A DNA stretch of 11,619 nucleotides from an uncultured Lachnospiraceae bacterium (GTDB lineage: Bacteria; Bacillota; Clostridia; Lachnospirales; Lachnospiraceae), in the NCBI GenBank assembly GCA_947003375.1, contig CAMQOJ010000078.1:1-11619 (forward strand), written 5' to 3'. Under the pieces are notes generated by a model, which did no database searches, had not been told where the DNA came from, and saw only the letters and a program-made list of their open reading frames with translations. Positions 5,782-11,619 of the stretch are shown here, piece by piece. Each line of letters opens with the position of its first letter. Within the stretch, counting starts at the first letter, position 1. The translations under genes were made by a program, and so were the position numbers.

Positions 5782-8076
5782 CTATTTATTCTCGCCCACG
5801 TAAATCTTGATGCGGCTCTGGATGACCGAAGCCACCTCGTCCACGCTCTTCTGTCCCTTGTAGAAGGGCGCCGCCTCCTCGTTGATGATATTGAGGACCT
5901 CATCTCCCTGGGAATAGCTCACAGGCTTCGCAATCTCCATCAGGGACAGGGCCAGATCCACCTCCTCCTGGGTGGGGATGCGGTACTCGTAGCTCCAGCC
6001 GTCCCCATAGGAGATTCCGCCGCCGCCTCCCATGGGTATCGGCTCCCCGTTCTCATCATAGTAAAGCTCCCCGTTCTCGTCCGTATAGTATTTCACCTCC
6101 ACGGCATCCGCCGCCATGGCGTTCAGCTTGCCCTTCATGGTAGGGAACCCAAAGGAGCTAAAGCCCCTGTCGGGATTCTCCTCCTTCGTCAGGAAGCCCT
6201 CGATGAATTCCCACGCGCCGTCCTTATGCCCTGACTTGGATGTGATGGCATAGGCCTGGGAGGCGGAGAGCATGCAGCCCACGCTGCCGTCCATAGTGGG
6301 ATAACCGATATAGGAGGCATCCCCCTGGAAGATTTCATTGCACATCTGCAGCTCATTGAAGTCGTAGATATTCTCTTCATAGAGGAGCACCTGGCCCTTC
6401 TGAATCTTGTTGGGCGTGGACACGTCCTCCTTCTCCCAGTCATACTCCTCCGGGAACCGATTGGCGAAATTCAGTATATCCTTGAACTCTTCGGAGTCAA
6501 ACCGGCATTCCCCGGTGGACCAGTCGATGAAGTAATCGGCATTGTACGCCATCAGCGTCATCATGATGGCATCCTTCGTCTTGTTGTCGAACAGCAGGGC
6601 ATCCGGATGGGCATCCGCATAGGCTATCAGCTCCTCCAGGGTCCATCCCATCTCCGTGCCTACCTCAGACCCCTTGCCTACCACGGTCGACATCTGGAAG
6701 CTGTAGGGGATGCTCACCAATTTCCCGTCCACGGTATAGGCCTCCAGGACGTTCGCCAGAAAATCCTCCCGGCTGAGCTTCCCGCTCTTCTCCAGATAGC
6801 CGTTCAAATCCTCGAAGACGCCCTTGGTCGCTAACTGCTTGATGTTCAGGCCGCTCAAGTCCAGGATGTCAGGACAGTTGTTGGAGGTGATGTCATTGTT
6901 CAGCCTATTGATGCCGTCCGTCATGAAAGCCTGGTAATCGTCCCCGTCGTAGTCATTGTAGTTCAGATACTCCCGGATGCTGATGTGGTACTTGTCATTG
7001 GACTTGTTGAACTTCACCGCTGCAGACTGGATATTGGAATCACCGTAGAGGCTGCCGATGAGGATCGTCTCCTTCTGGGGCACCTCGCTGGCCTTGGTCT
7101 TGGTCAGCAGCGCGATGCCGTTCTCATCGGTCTCATAGTCCGTGGTGACGGCCAGGATGCGGCCGTCCTCCAGCCCCCAGAAGCCCTGTACATTGCTGCC
7201 GTTGATATCGCTGTCCAGCCAGCTGAACAGCTCCGTGGATGTCTGGGACTTCAAATCATACTCGTACACCCTGCTGCCGTCCTGGGTCAGGAAATCCTTC
7301 TCGATGCCGGCCACCAGCTTATTGTTGTTGCCGCTGAGGAAATTCTCATAGGTATTGCCGGTCTTATTGCCGTCAAAGTCGATGTCGCACAGGGTGGTGC
7401 TGCCATTGCTGCCGTAATAGCAGATATACATCTTGCCGTCCTTGCCTCTGCCCATGGACCGGATCCAGTTGACGTCGGATCCCAGGGCCACTGTCCCACG
7501 TTTGTTCCCATCCGCGTCGAACAGCCAGATATTGGCCTCCCCCGTCACATAGACCCGTCCATCACCGTCGATGGCGATGGAATCCGTATAGCTGTCGGCC
7601 ACCAAATCCGTCATGTCCTCCGCGAATATCTGCTTGCCATCGGCATCGAACTTGCACAGGAACGTCTCGGACTTGGTGTAGTCCTCATTATAGACATTGG
7701 TGACGCCGTACATGCTGCCGTCCTGGGCAAAGGCCACGCGGTTCAGGTTCCAGTTCTTCTCCTCTGCGTAAGATAACGGTGTCTTCGTTATGCTGCCGTC
7801 CGCCAGGGCGTACTTGCAGATGCTCTGGGTGGATTCCCCCGTCTCCTCGTCATAGTCGTAGGACTGGTAGCAGAGGGCGTCCCCCACCAGCTGCATGTCG
7901 TAGTAGGATACGGTCTCGTCCTCAATCGTGACGAACTCCGGCACCCAGACCCATTCCTTCTTCTCCGTCTCCCCCCCTGAGGAATTCCCGCAGGCAGCCA
8001 GGGAGAACGCTGTGGCCGCCGCCAGGGCCATCGCTAAGAGGCGTCTGCGGATTGTACGTTTTTTCGTAGGCTTCAT
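5782..8076 (-). CDS. Lipoprotein fusing a propeller-like domain to a family-1 extracellular solute-binding domain
   Basis: A 764-residue lipoprotein with ATG at 8076 and AAGGAG nine bases upstream. The signal peptide is basic (KKRTIRRR) then hydrophobic, ending in lipobox LAAC with the lipidated cysteine at residue 29 and a Ser/Gly linker. Residues about 45-330 contain repeated strand-turn units with Asp/Gly turns (FDADGKQIF, DGDGRVYVTGE, LFDADGNKRG, GKDGKMYICYYG, LEDGRILAVT), typical of NHL/WD-like beta-propellers. From about residue 336 (ETILIGSLYGD) the sequence is a MalE-type solute-binding domain: AAVKFNKSNDKYHISI, CPDILDLSG, GVFEDLNGYLEKSG, DGKLVSIPYSFQMSTVVG and KDGAWEFIEGFLT. Near residues 675-705 there is a doubled DENGE turn followed by five glycines. 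Ordinary binding proteins are about 400-450 residues, so the propeller is an extra surface module. It heads the operon and should feed the MalF/MalG pair; the ligand is unknown. Confidence 0.92.
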   Translation of the reverse strand: MKPTKKRTIRRRLLAMALAAATAFSLAACGNSSGGETEKKEWVWVPEFVTIEDETVSYYDMQLVGDALCYQSYDYDEETGESTQSICKYALADGSITKTPLSYAEEKNWNLNRVAFAQDGSMYGVTNVYNEDYTKSETFLCKFDADGKQIFAEDMTDLVADSYTDSIAIDGDGRVYVTGEANIWLFDADGNKRGTVALGSDVNWIRSMGRGKDGKMYICYYGSNGSTTLCDIDFDGNKTGNTYENFLSGNNNKLVAGIEKDFLTQDGSRVYEYDLKSQTSTELFSWLDSDINGSNVQGFWGLEDGRILAVTTDYETDENGIALLTKTKASEVPQKETILIGSLYGDSNIQSAAVKFNKSNDKYHISIREYLNYNDYDGDDYQAFMTDGINRLNNDITSNNCPDILDLSGLNIKQLATKGVFEDLNGYLEKSGKLSREDFLANVLEAYTVDGKLVSIPYSFQMSTVVGKGSEVGTEMGWTLEELIAYADAHPDALLFDNKTKDAIMMTLMAYNADYFIDWSTGECRFDSEEFKDILNFANRFPEEYDWEKEDVSTPNKIQKGQVLLYEENIYDFNELQMCNEIFQGDASYIGYPTMDGSVGCMLSASQAYAITSKSGHKDGAWEFIEGFLTKEENPDRGFSSFGFPTMKGKLNAMAADAVEVKYYTDENGELYYDENGEPIPMGGGGGISYGDGWSYEYRIPTQEEVDLALSLMEIAKPVSYSQGDEVLNIINEEAAPFYKGQKSVDEVASVIQSRIKIYVGENK

Positions 8077-8106
8077 TTTTGTATGCTCCTTTTAAATAAA
8101 ATCGTC

Positions 8107-8135
8107 GCAGGGACGGACAGCTCATTCCCCCCTGC
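8107..8135 (-). promoter_or_regulatory. GC-rich leader with weak inverted repeat before the lipoprotein operon
   Basis: GCAGGG and CCCTGC arms (8130-8135 and 8107-8112) are separated by 17 bases, next to a run of six G on the minus strand and a GGGCCC palindrome at about 8139-8144. It lies about 30 bases before the first ribosome binding site. It could be a leader hairpin affecting translation; the evidence is only base pairing. Confidence 0.3.
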
Positions 8136-8149
8136 CCGGGCCCGTGCAT

Positions 8150-8192
8150 AAAAACAACTCAATATGTAGGCTGTACAGAGCCACATATTGAG
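8150..8192 (-). terminator. Hairpin plus T-run: probable intrinsic terminator or attenuator, alternatively an operator
   Basis: A perfect 10-bp inverted repeat CTCAATATGT / ACATATTGAG (8158-8167, 8183-8192) continues, past one unpaired base, into an inner GGCT/AGCC stem around a six-base loop. On the minus strand the stem is followed at once by TTGTTTTT (8157-8150), as in a Rho-independent terminator; the plus strand has no T-run. It could end the PHP transcript. No convincing promoter is seen between it and the lipoprotein start at 8076, so it may also be a conditional attenuator in the operon leader. A regulator operator is the competing reading because an extended -10 abuts it. Confidence 0.55.
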
Positions 8193-8199
8193 TATATCA
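8191..8199 (-). promoter_or_regulatory. Extended -10 promoter candidate TGATATACT
   Basis: On the minus strand TG-A-TATACT matches an extended -10 element and immediately precedes the 10-bp inverted repeat at 8158-8192. There is no recognisable -35 at 16-18 bases. If used, transcription would start inside the repeat, making that repeat an operator instead of a terminator. Confidence 0.3.
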
Positions 8200-8262
8200 C
8201 AATATCGGGAAAATGCACCTTAAGATTTTATGAATTACAGAAGAAGAAAACCTTATTTTGCA

Positions 8263-8292
8263 ATTATACTGCATAACGCTGAATGCTGCCTA
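8263..8292 (-). promoter_or_regulatory. Promoter candidate for the lipoprotein operon (TAGGCA - 18 - TATAAT)
   Basis: A perfect TATAAT (8263-8268) has a partial -35 TAGGCA (8287-8292, four of six matches) 18 bases upstream. The spacer is filled by one arm of the 15-bp inverted repeat (8268-8282), an arrangement expected for repressor or activator control. The transcript would have a leader of roughly 180 bases containing the hairpin at 8158-8192. Confidence 0.4.
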
Positions 8293-8366
8293 ATGTAATC
8301 ATGCGAATGAACCAGTCAGCGTTATGCAGTCTGGTTTCACGGCAAGTGAAATCGTTAAGCAGTATA
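8265..8366. repeat. 102-bp element with imperfect terminal inverted repeats, MITE-like or regulatory
   Basis: TATACTGCATAACG (8265-8278) and CGTTAAGCAGTATA (8353-8366) are inverted copies with one mismatch in 14. A third copy in the second orientation lies inside at 8316-8330. The ends begin with TA, as in TA-targeting miniature elements, and the stretch is more AT-rich than the surrounding genes. It contains no reading frame of note. Whether it is a miniature transposable element, a set of protein binding sites or an RNA structure cannot be decided from one copy. Confidence 0.45.
8268..8330. repeat. Perfect 15-bp inverted repeat with 33-base spacer
   Basis: ACTGCATAACGCTGA (8268-8282) is the exact reverse complement of TCAGCGTTATGCAGT (8316-8330). 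Pairing can continue by two more bases after one mismatch. A 15-bp perfect match is far beyond chance in a gap this size. There is no clear T-run directly after it on either strand, so a simple terminator is less likely than a binding-site pair or a transposon-derived palindrome. Confidence 0.8.
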
Positions 8367-8401
8367 TTTTGTAACAAATCGGCACAAAGGCATCTGCCCG
8401 C

Positions 8402-9193
8402 TTACTTCACCCGGATGTAGAGCTTCCCCAGCTCCCGCCTGCGCTTCCTGGCCCTCATCATGCTGGCCGCATGGTTATAGAACCAGAAGGACTGCACCAG
8501 CACCCCGTTCATCCTGCCTATCCGCTCCTTGGTGGTGCCCATGTAGTACCGGCCTCCGCAGGTGCAGGCCTCCCGTCCCTTCTCCTTCACCAGCCGGATC
8601 AGGTCCGACTCGCAGGCGATCTCGCCCTCGAACTCCGTGTAGGCATAGCCCACGCACTCCTCCTTGTGGGCGTCGCTGCCGCCGAAGACCGGCTTCTCGA
8701 ACCTGGCGGCGATTTCCATGGCGGTAGCGTTGCTCTCCGGGCTCTCACAGGCGTTGAAGCCCTCCAGGAAGTCGAATCTGTCCATCACGGCCAGGCGGTT
8801 TTTGTGCTTCCTGGTATTGGTGATGCTTAAGTACCTCTCGCCGCAGGGGTGGGCGGGCCCCAGGATCCCGCCGTTCTTATGGACGATGTCTATCAGGAAC
8901 TGCACCGGCAGGCCCCGCAGCTCCAGGATTTTCAGCTTCACGCCCTCCGGCATGATCACCAGGATATGGCCGGCGTCGATGGTGTCGTACTCCACGCCCT
9001 TCAGGACTACGAATCCGTCTTCATCCCCGTCCCCATGCTGCCTTTTCCAGCTGCGGTACCCCTTGTAAGAGTCGTGGTCGGTGACCAGCATCCCATGGAA
9101 GCCCTTTTCCTTCAGGCAGGAGACAAATTCCTCGATGGGCACCTTCCCGTCCAGGGACCCTTCCTTTGTGTGGCAATGCATATCGAATTTCAT
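8402..9193 (-). CDS. PHP-domain metal-dependent phosphoesterase
   Basis: A 263-residue protein from the ATG at 9193, chosen because GGAAAGG (9203-9209) lies nine bases upstream; an in-frame ATG at 9238 adds 15 residues but has no binding site. The complete set of PHP metal ligands is visible: HCH at residues 6-8, TDHDS with Asp39/His40, Glu68 in KGVEYD, His76, His115 in GPAHP, and the final Asp174/His176 in GGSDAH. The family includes histidinol phosphatase, DNA polymerase PHP domains and YciV/RNase AM-type nucleotide phosphatases; this length and a TDHDS-GVE-GPAHP-SDAH order fit a stand-alone cytoplasmic hydrolase. The C-terminus is basic (RARKRRREL). It follows an FtsX-type permease gene by 71 bases; the functional link is unclear. 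Substrate unknown. Confidence 0.9.
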   Translation of the reverse strand: MKFDMHCHTKEGSLDGKVPIEEFVSCLKEKGFHGMLVTDHDSYKGYRSWKRQHGDGDEDGFVVLKGVEYDTIDAGHILVIMPEGVKLKILELRGLPVQFLIDIVHKNGGILGPAHPCGERYLSITNTRKHKNRLAVMDRFDFLEGFNACESPESNATAMEIAARFEKPVFGGSDAHKEECVGYAYTEFEGEIACESDLIRLVKEKGREACTCGGRYYMGTTKERIGRMNGVLVQSFWFYNHAASMMRARKRRRELGKLYIRVK

Positions 9194-9202
9194 TGATTTC
9201 AT

Positions 9203-9209
9203 CCTTTCC
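9203..9209 (-). promoter_or_regulatory. Ribosome binding site GGAAAGG deciding the PHP gene start
   Basis: GGAAAGG lies nine bases before the ATG at 9193. The ATG at 9202 would abut it and the ATG at 9238 has only AT-rich sequence upstream. The PHP domain normally begins a few residues before the HxH motif, which also fits 9193. Confidence 0.6.
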
Positions 9210-9239
9210 GATTCTATTCCGATTCCATTTATCTCCATA

Positions 9240-9268
9240 ATTATTTATGATGGCAGTACACTGATCAA
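9240..9268 (-). promoter_or_regulatory. Weak promoter candidate before the PHP gene (TTGATC - 17 - AATAAT)
   Basis: TTGATC (9263-9268, overlapping the permease stop) and AATAAT (9240-9245) are 17 bases apart on the minus strand, with four and five consensus matches. Transcription would begin near 9233, downstream of the longer possible start at 9238, consistent with translation from 9193. Read-through from the permease gene is equally possible. Confidence 0.3.
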
Positions 9269-11619
9269 TCCACGCTCTTTAAGGACTCCGTCATGCTGAT
9301 CGACTCCAGCTTGCCGCCCATGGCCAGATTCACCAGCCCGGCGAAGAGAAGCGTGAGAATCCCGCTGTACACATAGCTTATGGGCTTTACATAGATATGG
9401 AACGCAATCATGTCCACCCGGATCTCGCTCATGACGAACTGGTGCAGCAGATACCCAAGCCCCAGCCCCAGCGCCATGCCCAGAGCGCTCAGCAGCACAT
9501 TCTCCCGGAACACGTAAGAGTTGGTCTCCCGCCTGTAAAAGCCCAGCACTTTGATGGTGGCGATTTCCCTGACCCGCTCCGTGATATTGATGTTGGTCAG
9601 GTTGTAGAGCACAATGAAGGCCAGTCCTGCCGCGCACAGGATGACCACTGCCACGATGATGTCCAATGCGGAGAGCATGCTGTCCAGGCGCTCCATGAGG
9701 TCCGAGCTTACGTTTACATTGGCCACCTGCTCCAGCTTCATCAGCGCCGCGGAAAGCTCATGGATCGTGGGCGTGTCGGAGATTACCGGCCCGTCCTCTT
9801 CCGCGCCCTCCGCCAGGTTCAGGTACACTGTCTTCCGCTCCGGCTCCTGACCCATCTGCTCCAGCCAGGTGTCCTCTGATATATGCACGTAATTGTACAG
9901 ATAGTTCTCATAGATGCCCGTCACTTCTGCGGACAGCTCTCTCATGTCCCCATCCCTCAGGGTTATCATCTCACCGATGCGGATATTATAATCCTCCGCC
10001 AGCTTATTGGAAATAACTGCCTTCCCGGTGCCCGGATAATCTATCTGCTCCCCTTTTTGCGTGTGCAGGTTCAAGAAAGGCGCCATGCCCTCCTTTGTCC
10101 CCGTCACCAGATAGACGGATTTCACCCCTGCGTCCGCCACCAGATCCATATTCGTCTCCATGACGCAGGTATATCCCGCAATGCCCTCCATCTCATCCAG
10201 CTCCTTGCGGAGCTCCTCGTCGGCGTCCTCCTTCAGGGTCAGCCCGCAGTCGTAGGTCTGAATCTCCCCGAACTGCCTGTCGCCGATGTCCGTGATCGAG
10301 TCCTTGACCCCGAAGCCCGTCACCAGCAGCGCGGTACAGCCGCTGATCCCCACAATCATCATGAAGAGGCGCTTTTTATATCGGAAGATATTGCGCAGGG
10401 ACACCTTGTGCAAGAAGCTGAGCCTCCTCCACACAAAGGGGACGTACTCGAAGAGCACCCGCTGGCCCGCCTTGGGCGCTTTCGGGCGCATCAGCGCCGC
10501 TGCCACCTGGGCCAGCTCCATGCGGCAGGATAGCCATGTAGTGCCGATGGAGCACAGCAGGGACACCGCCAGGGATATCACCGCCAGCCTGCCGTCGAAC
10601 ACATAGCGAATCGGATCCGCGTCGTACATGAGGCCGTAGCAGAACCAGATGACCTCCGGAAAGCCCCAGGTCCCCACGAAGAAGCCGAAGATGCAGCCGG
10701 ACAGGGCTGCCAGGCCGGAGTAGGCCATATATTTGGACATGATGGTGCCCTCGCCGTAGCCAAGGGCCTTCAGCACGCCGATCTGGGTCCGCTGCTCCTC
10801 CACCATCCTGTTCATGGTGGTGATGCATACCAGCGCCGCCACCATGAAGAAGAACACCGGAAAGATGTTGGCGATGCCATCCACGATGGAGGAATCGTTC
10901 TCGAAGCAGACATAGCCGATGTTGGTGTCCCGGCCCAGCACATAGGTATCAGGCTCCTCCAGCTCGTCCAGCTCCTTCTGGCCGTCCGCGATCTCCACCT
11001 CCGCATCCGTTATCTTTTCATCGAACTTTGCTTTCGCCTCCTGGTACTCCTTCTCCCCATCTGCGTATTCCCGCTGAGCGTCCGCGAGCTCGGCCTCGTT
11101 TTCCGCAAGGGTCTCTTTGCCGTCCTCCAGCTCCTTCCTGGCCGAAGCCAGGGACTCCTCCCCCTGCTCCAGGGTCTGTTTGGCGCTCTCAATCTGCTGC
11201 CTGCCGCTCTCAATCTCCAGCTTTCCTTCCATCAGGGTCCTCTGGCCGTCCTCAAGCTGGGCCCTGGCCGAGGCGATGGCCACCCAGCCGCTGTCCAACT
11301 GGGCTTCGCTGGCCGCTATCTGGGCCTTGGCCGCCTCCAGCTCCGCCTCCTGGGCCTTCAGCTCCTCCTCAGCCGTATCCAGCCTCGCCAGGGCCTCCTC
11401 CAGCCTGGCGATCAGGGAAGCGTTCAGCTCCCCCTCGCCTGACTTAAGCTCCTCCAACTGGCTCTGCAGCTGGAACCGGCTCTCGTCCATGAGCCGCCTG
11501 GATACGGTTACTGCAGCCTCGCCGCTCCGAAGCTGGGCCTTGCCCTCGGAAAGCTCCCTCTCCCCCCGGCGCAGCGCCACCTCGTTTTCGTCCACCGTGA
11601 TCCTGGCCGCGGCAAGCTC
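9265..11619 (-). CDS. Large FtsX/MacB-family ABC transporter permease with extracellular coiled coil (5' end cut by window edge)
   Basis: The frame is open to the right edge; the GTG at 11595 is internal coding sequence, so at least 784 residues are present and the N-terminus is missing. Numbering from 11595: residues 1-205 are a coiled coil with heptad-like LxxG and LExG units (LEDGKETLAENEAEL); about 232-350 form a first FtsX module (helix IANIFPVFFFMVAALVCITTMN, then EEQRTQIGVLKALGYG, the usual cytoplasmic coupling segment); a second half starts with a helix at about 403-425 after LRNIFRYKKR; an extracytoplasmic domain spans about 426-640; and a second FtsX module (about 645-776) repeats the pattern with ERVREIATIKVLGF and two final helices. 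Clostridial relatives are around 1000 residues or more and work with a separate ATPase, expected upstream outside the window. The role may be export, lipid/peptide handling or mechanical signalling; substrate unknown. Confidence 0.92.
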   Translation of the reverse strand, partial: ELAAARITVDENEVALRRGERELSEGKAQLRSGEAAVTVSRRLMDESRFQLQSQLEELKSGEGELNASLIARLEEALARLDTAEEELKAQEAELEAAKAQIAASEAQLDSGWVAIASARAQLEDGQRTLMEGKLEIESGRQQIESAKQTLEQGEESLASARKELEDGKETLAENEAELADAQREYADGEKEYQEAKAKFDEKITDAEVEIADGQKELDELEEPDTYVLGRDTNIGYVCFENDSSIVDGIANIFPVFFFMVAALVCITTMNRMVEEQRTQIGVLKALGYGEGTIMSKYMAYSGLAALSGCIFGFFVGTWGFPEVIWFCYGLMYDADPIRYVFDGRLAVISLAVSLLCSIGTTWLSCRMELAQVAAALMRPKAPKAGQRVLFEYVPFVWRRLSFLHKVSLRNIFRYKKRLFMMIVGISGCTALLVTGFGVKDSITDIGDRQFGEIQTYDCGLTLKEDADEELRKELDEMEGIAGYTCVMETNMDLVADAGVKSVYLVTGTKEGMAPFLNLHTQKGEQIDYPGTGKAVISNKLAEDYNIRIGEMITLRDGDMRELSAEVTGIYENYLYNYVHISEDTWLEQMGQEPERKTVYLNLAEGAEEDGPVISDTPTIHELSAALMKLEQVANVNVSSDLMERLDSMLSALDIIVAVVILCAAGLAFIVLYNLTNINITERVREIATIKVLGFYRRETNSYVFRENVLLSALGMALGLGLGYLLHQFVMSEIRVDMIAFHIYVKPISYVYSGILTLLFAGLVNLAMGGKLESISMTESLKSVD

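Noticed and set aside
5782..8076. Several small frames inside the large lipoprotein gene as possible nested genes
   Set aside because: None has a ribosome binding site or recognisable protein character; the large frame has clear signal peptide and domains.
8265..8366. CRISPR array
   Set aside because: Only three short arms in mixed orientation and unequal spacing; no direct repeats with uniform spacers.
8077..8401. A riboswitch or tRNA in the long gap
   Set aside because: No tRNA-like cloverleaf, T-box or known riboswitch consensus was recognised; only the hairpins and inverted repeats listed.

Overview
The window reads as chromosomal DNA of a low-oxygen, Gram-positive Firmicute, most likely a GC-rich member of the Clostridia / Lachnospiraceae. 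This is inferred from strong AGGAGG-type ribosome binding sites, G/C-ending codons, lipobox lipoproteins with a Gly/Ser linker after the cysteine, a sugar ABC importer without its own ATPase, and a very long FtsX-type permease with an extracellular coiled coil. No marker gene fixes the species. Every convincing gene lies on the minus strand, so transcription runs from the right edge to the left edge. Plus-strand reading frames are antisense shadows.

Right part (11619 to 8402): the 3' portion of a large FtsX/MacB-type ABC permease, open at the right edge, followed after a short gap by a PHP-family metal-dependent phosphoesterase. A weak promoter-like sequence in the gap suggests the PHP gene may also be transcribed on its own.

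Central gap (8401 to 8077): about 325 bases without a gene, visibly AT-rich in 8150-8370 against a GC-rich background. It holds a 15-bp perfect inverted repeat with a third, imperfect copy further out (terminal-inverted-repeat-like over 8265-8366), a TATAAT promoter candidate whose spacer is one repeat arm, a strong hairpin followed by a T-run, and a GC-rich leader. This is the evident control region for the downstream operon and the most structured noncoding stretch in the window.

Left part (8076 to 1): six tightly packed genes forming one probable operon. In transcription order they are: a 764-residue lipoprotein with an N-terminal propeller-like domain joined to a family-1 solute-binding domain; a MalF-type permease; a MalG-type permease overlapping it by 4 bp; a membrane-fusion (HlyD/MacA-like) protein with a very long coiled coil; a MacB-like periplasmic-core membrane protein with only one or two C-terminal membrane segments and a highly charged cytoplasmic tail; and the start of a second lipoprotein, cut by the left edge. 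The first three form a carbohydrate-type importer that probably borrows a housekeeping ATPase. The next two resemble parts of a MacAB-like export or mechanotransmission complex. Importer parts and efflux-type parts in one transcription unit is the unusual property here. The second lipoprotein may be another surface binding or sensing subunit of the same machine.
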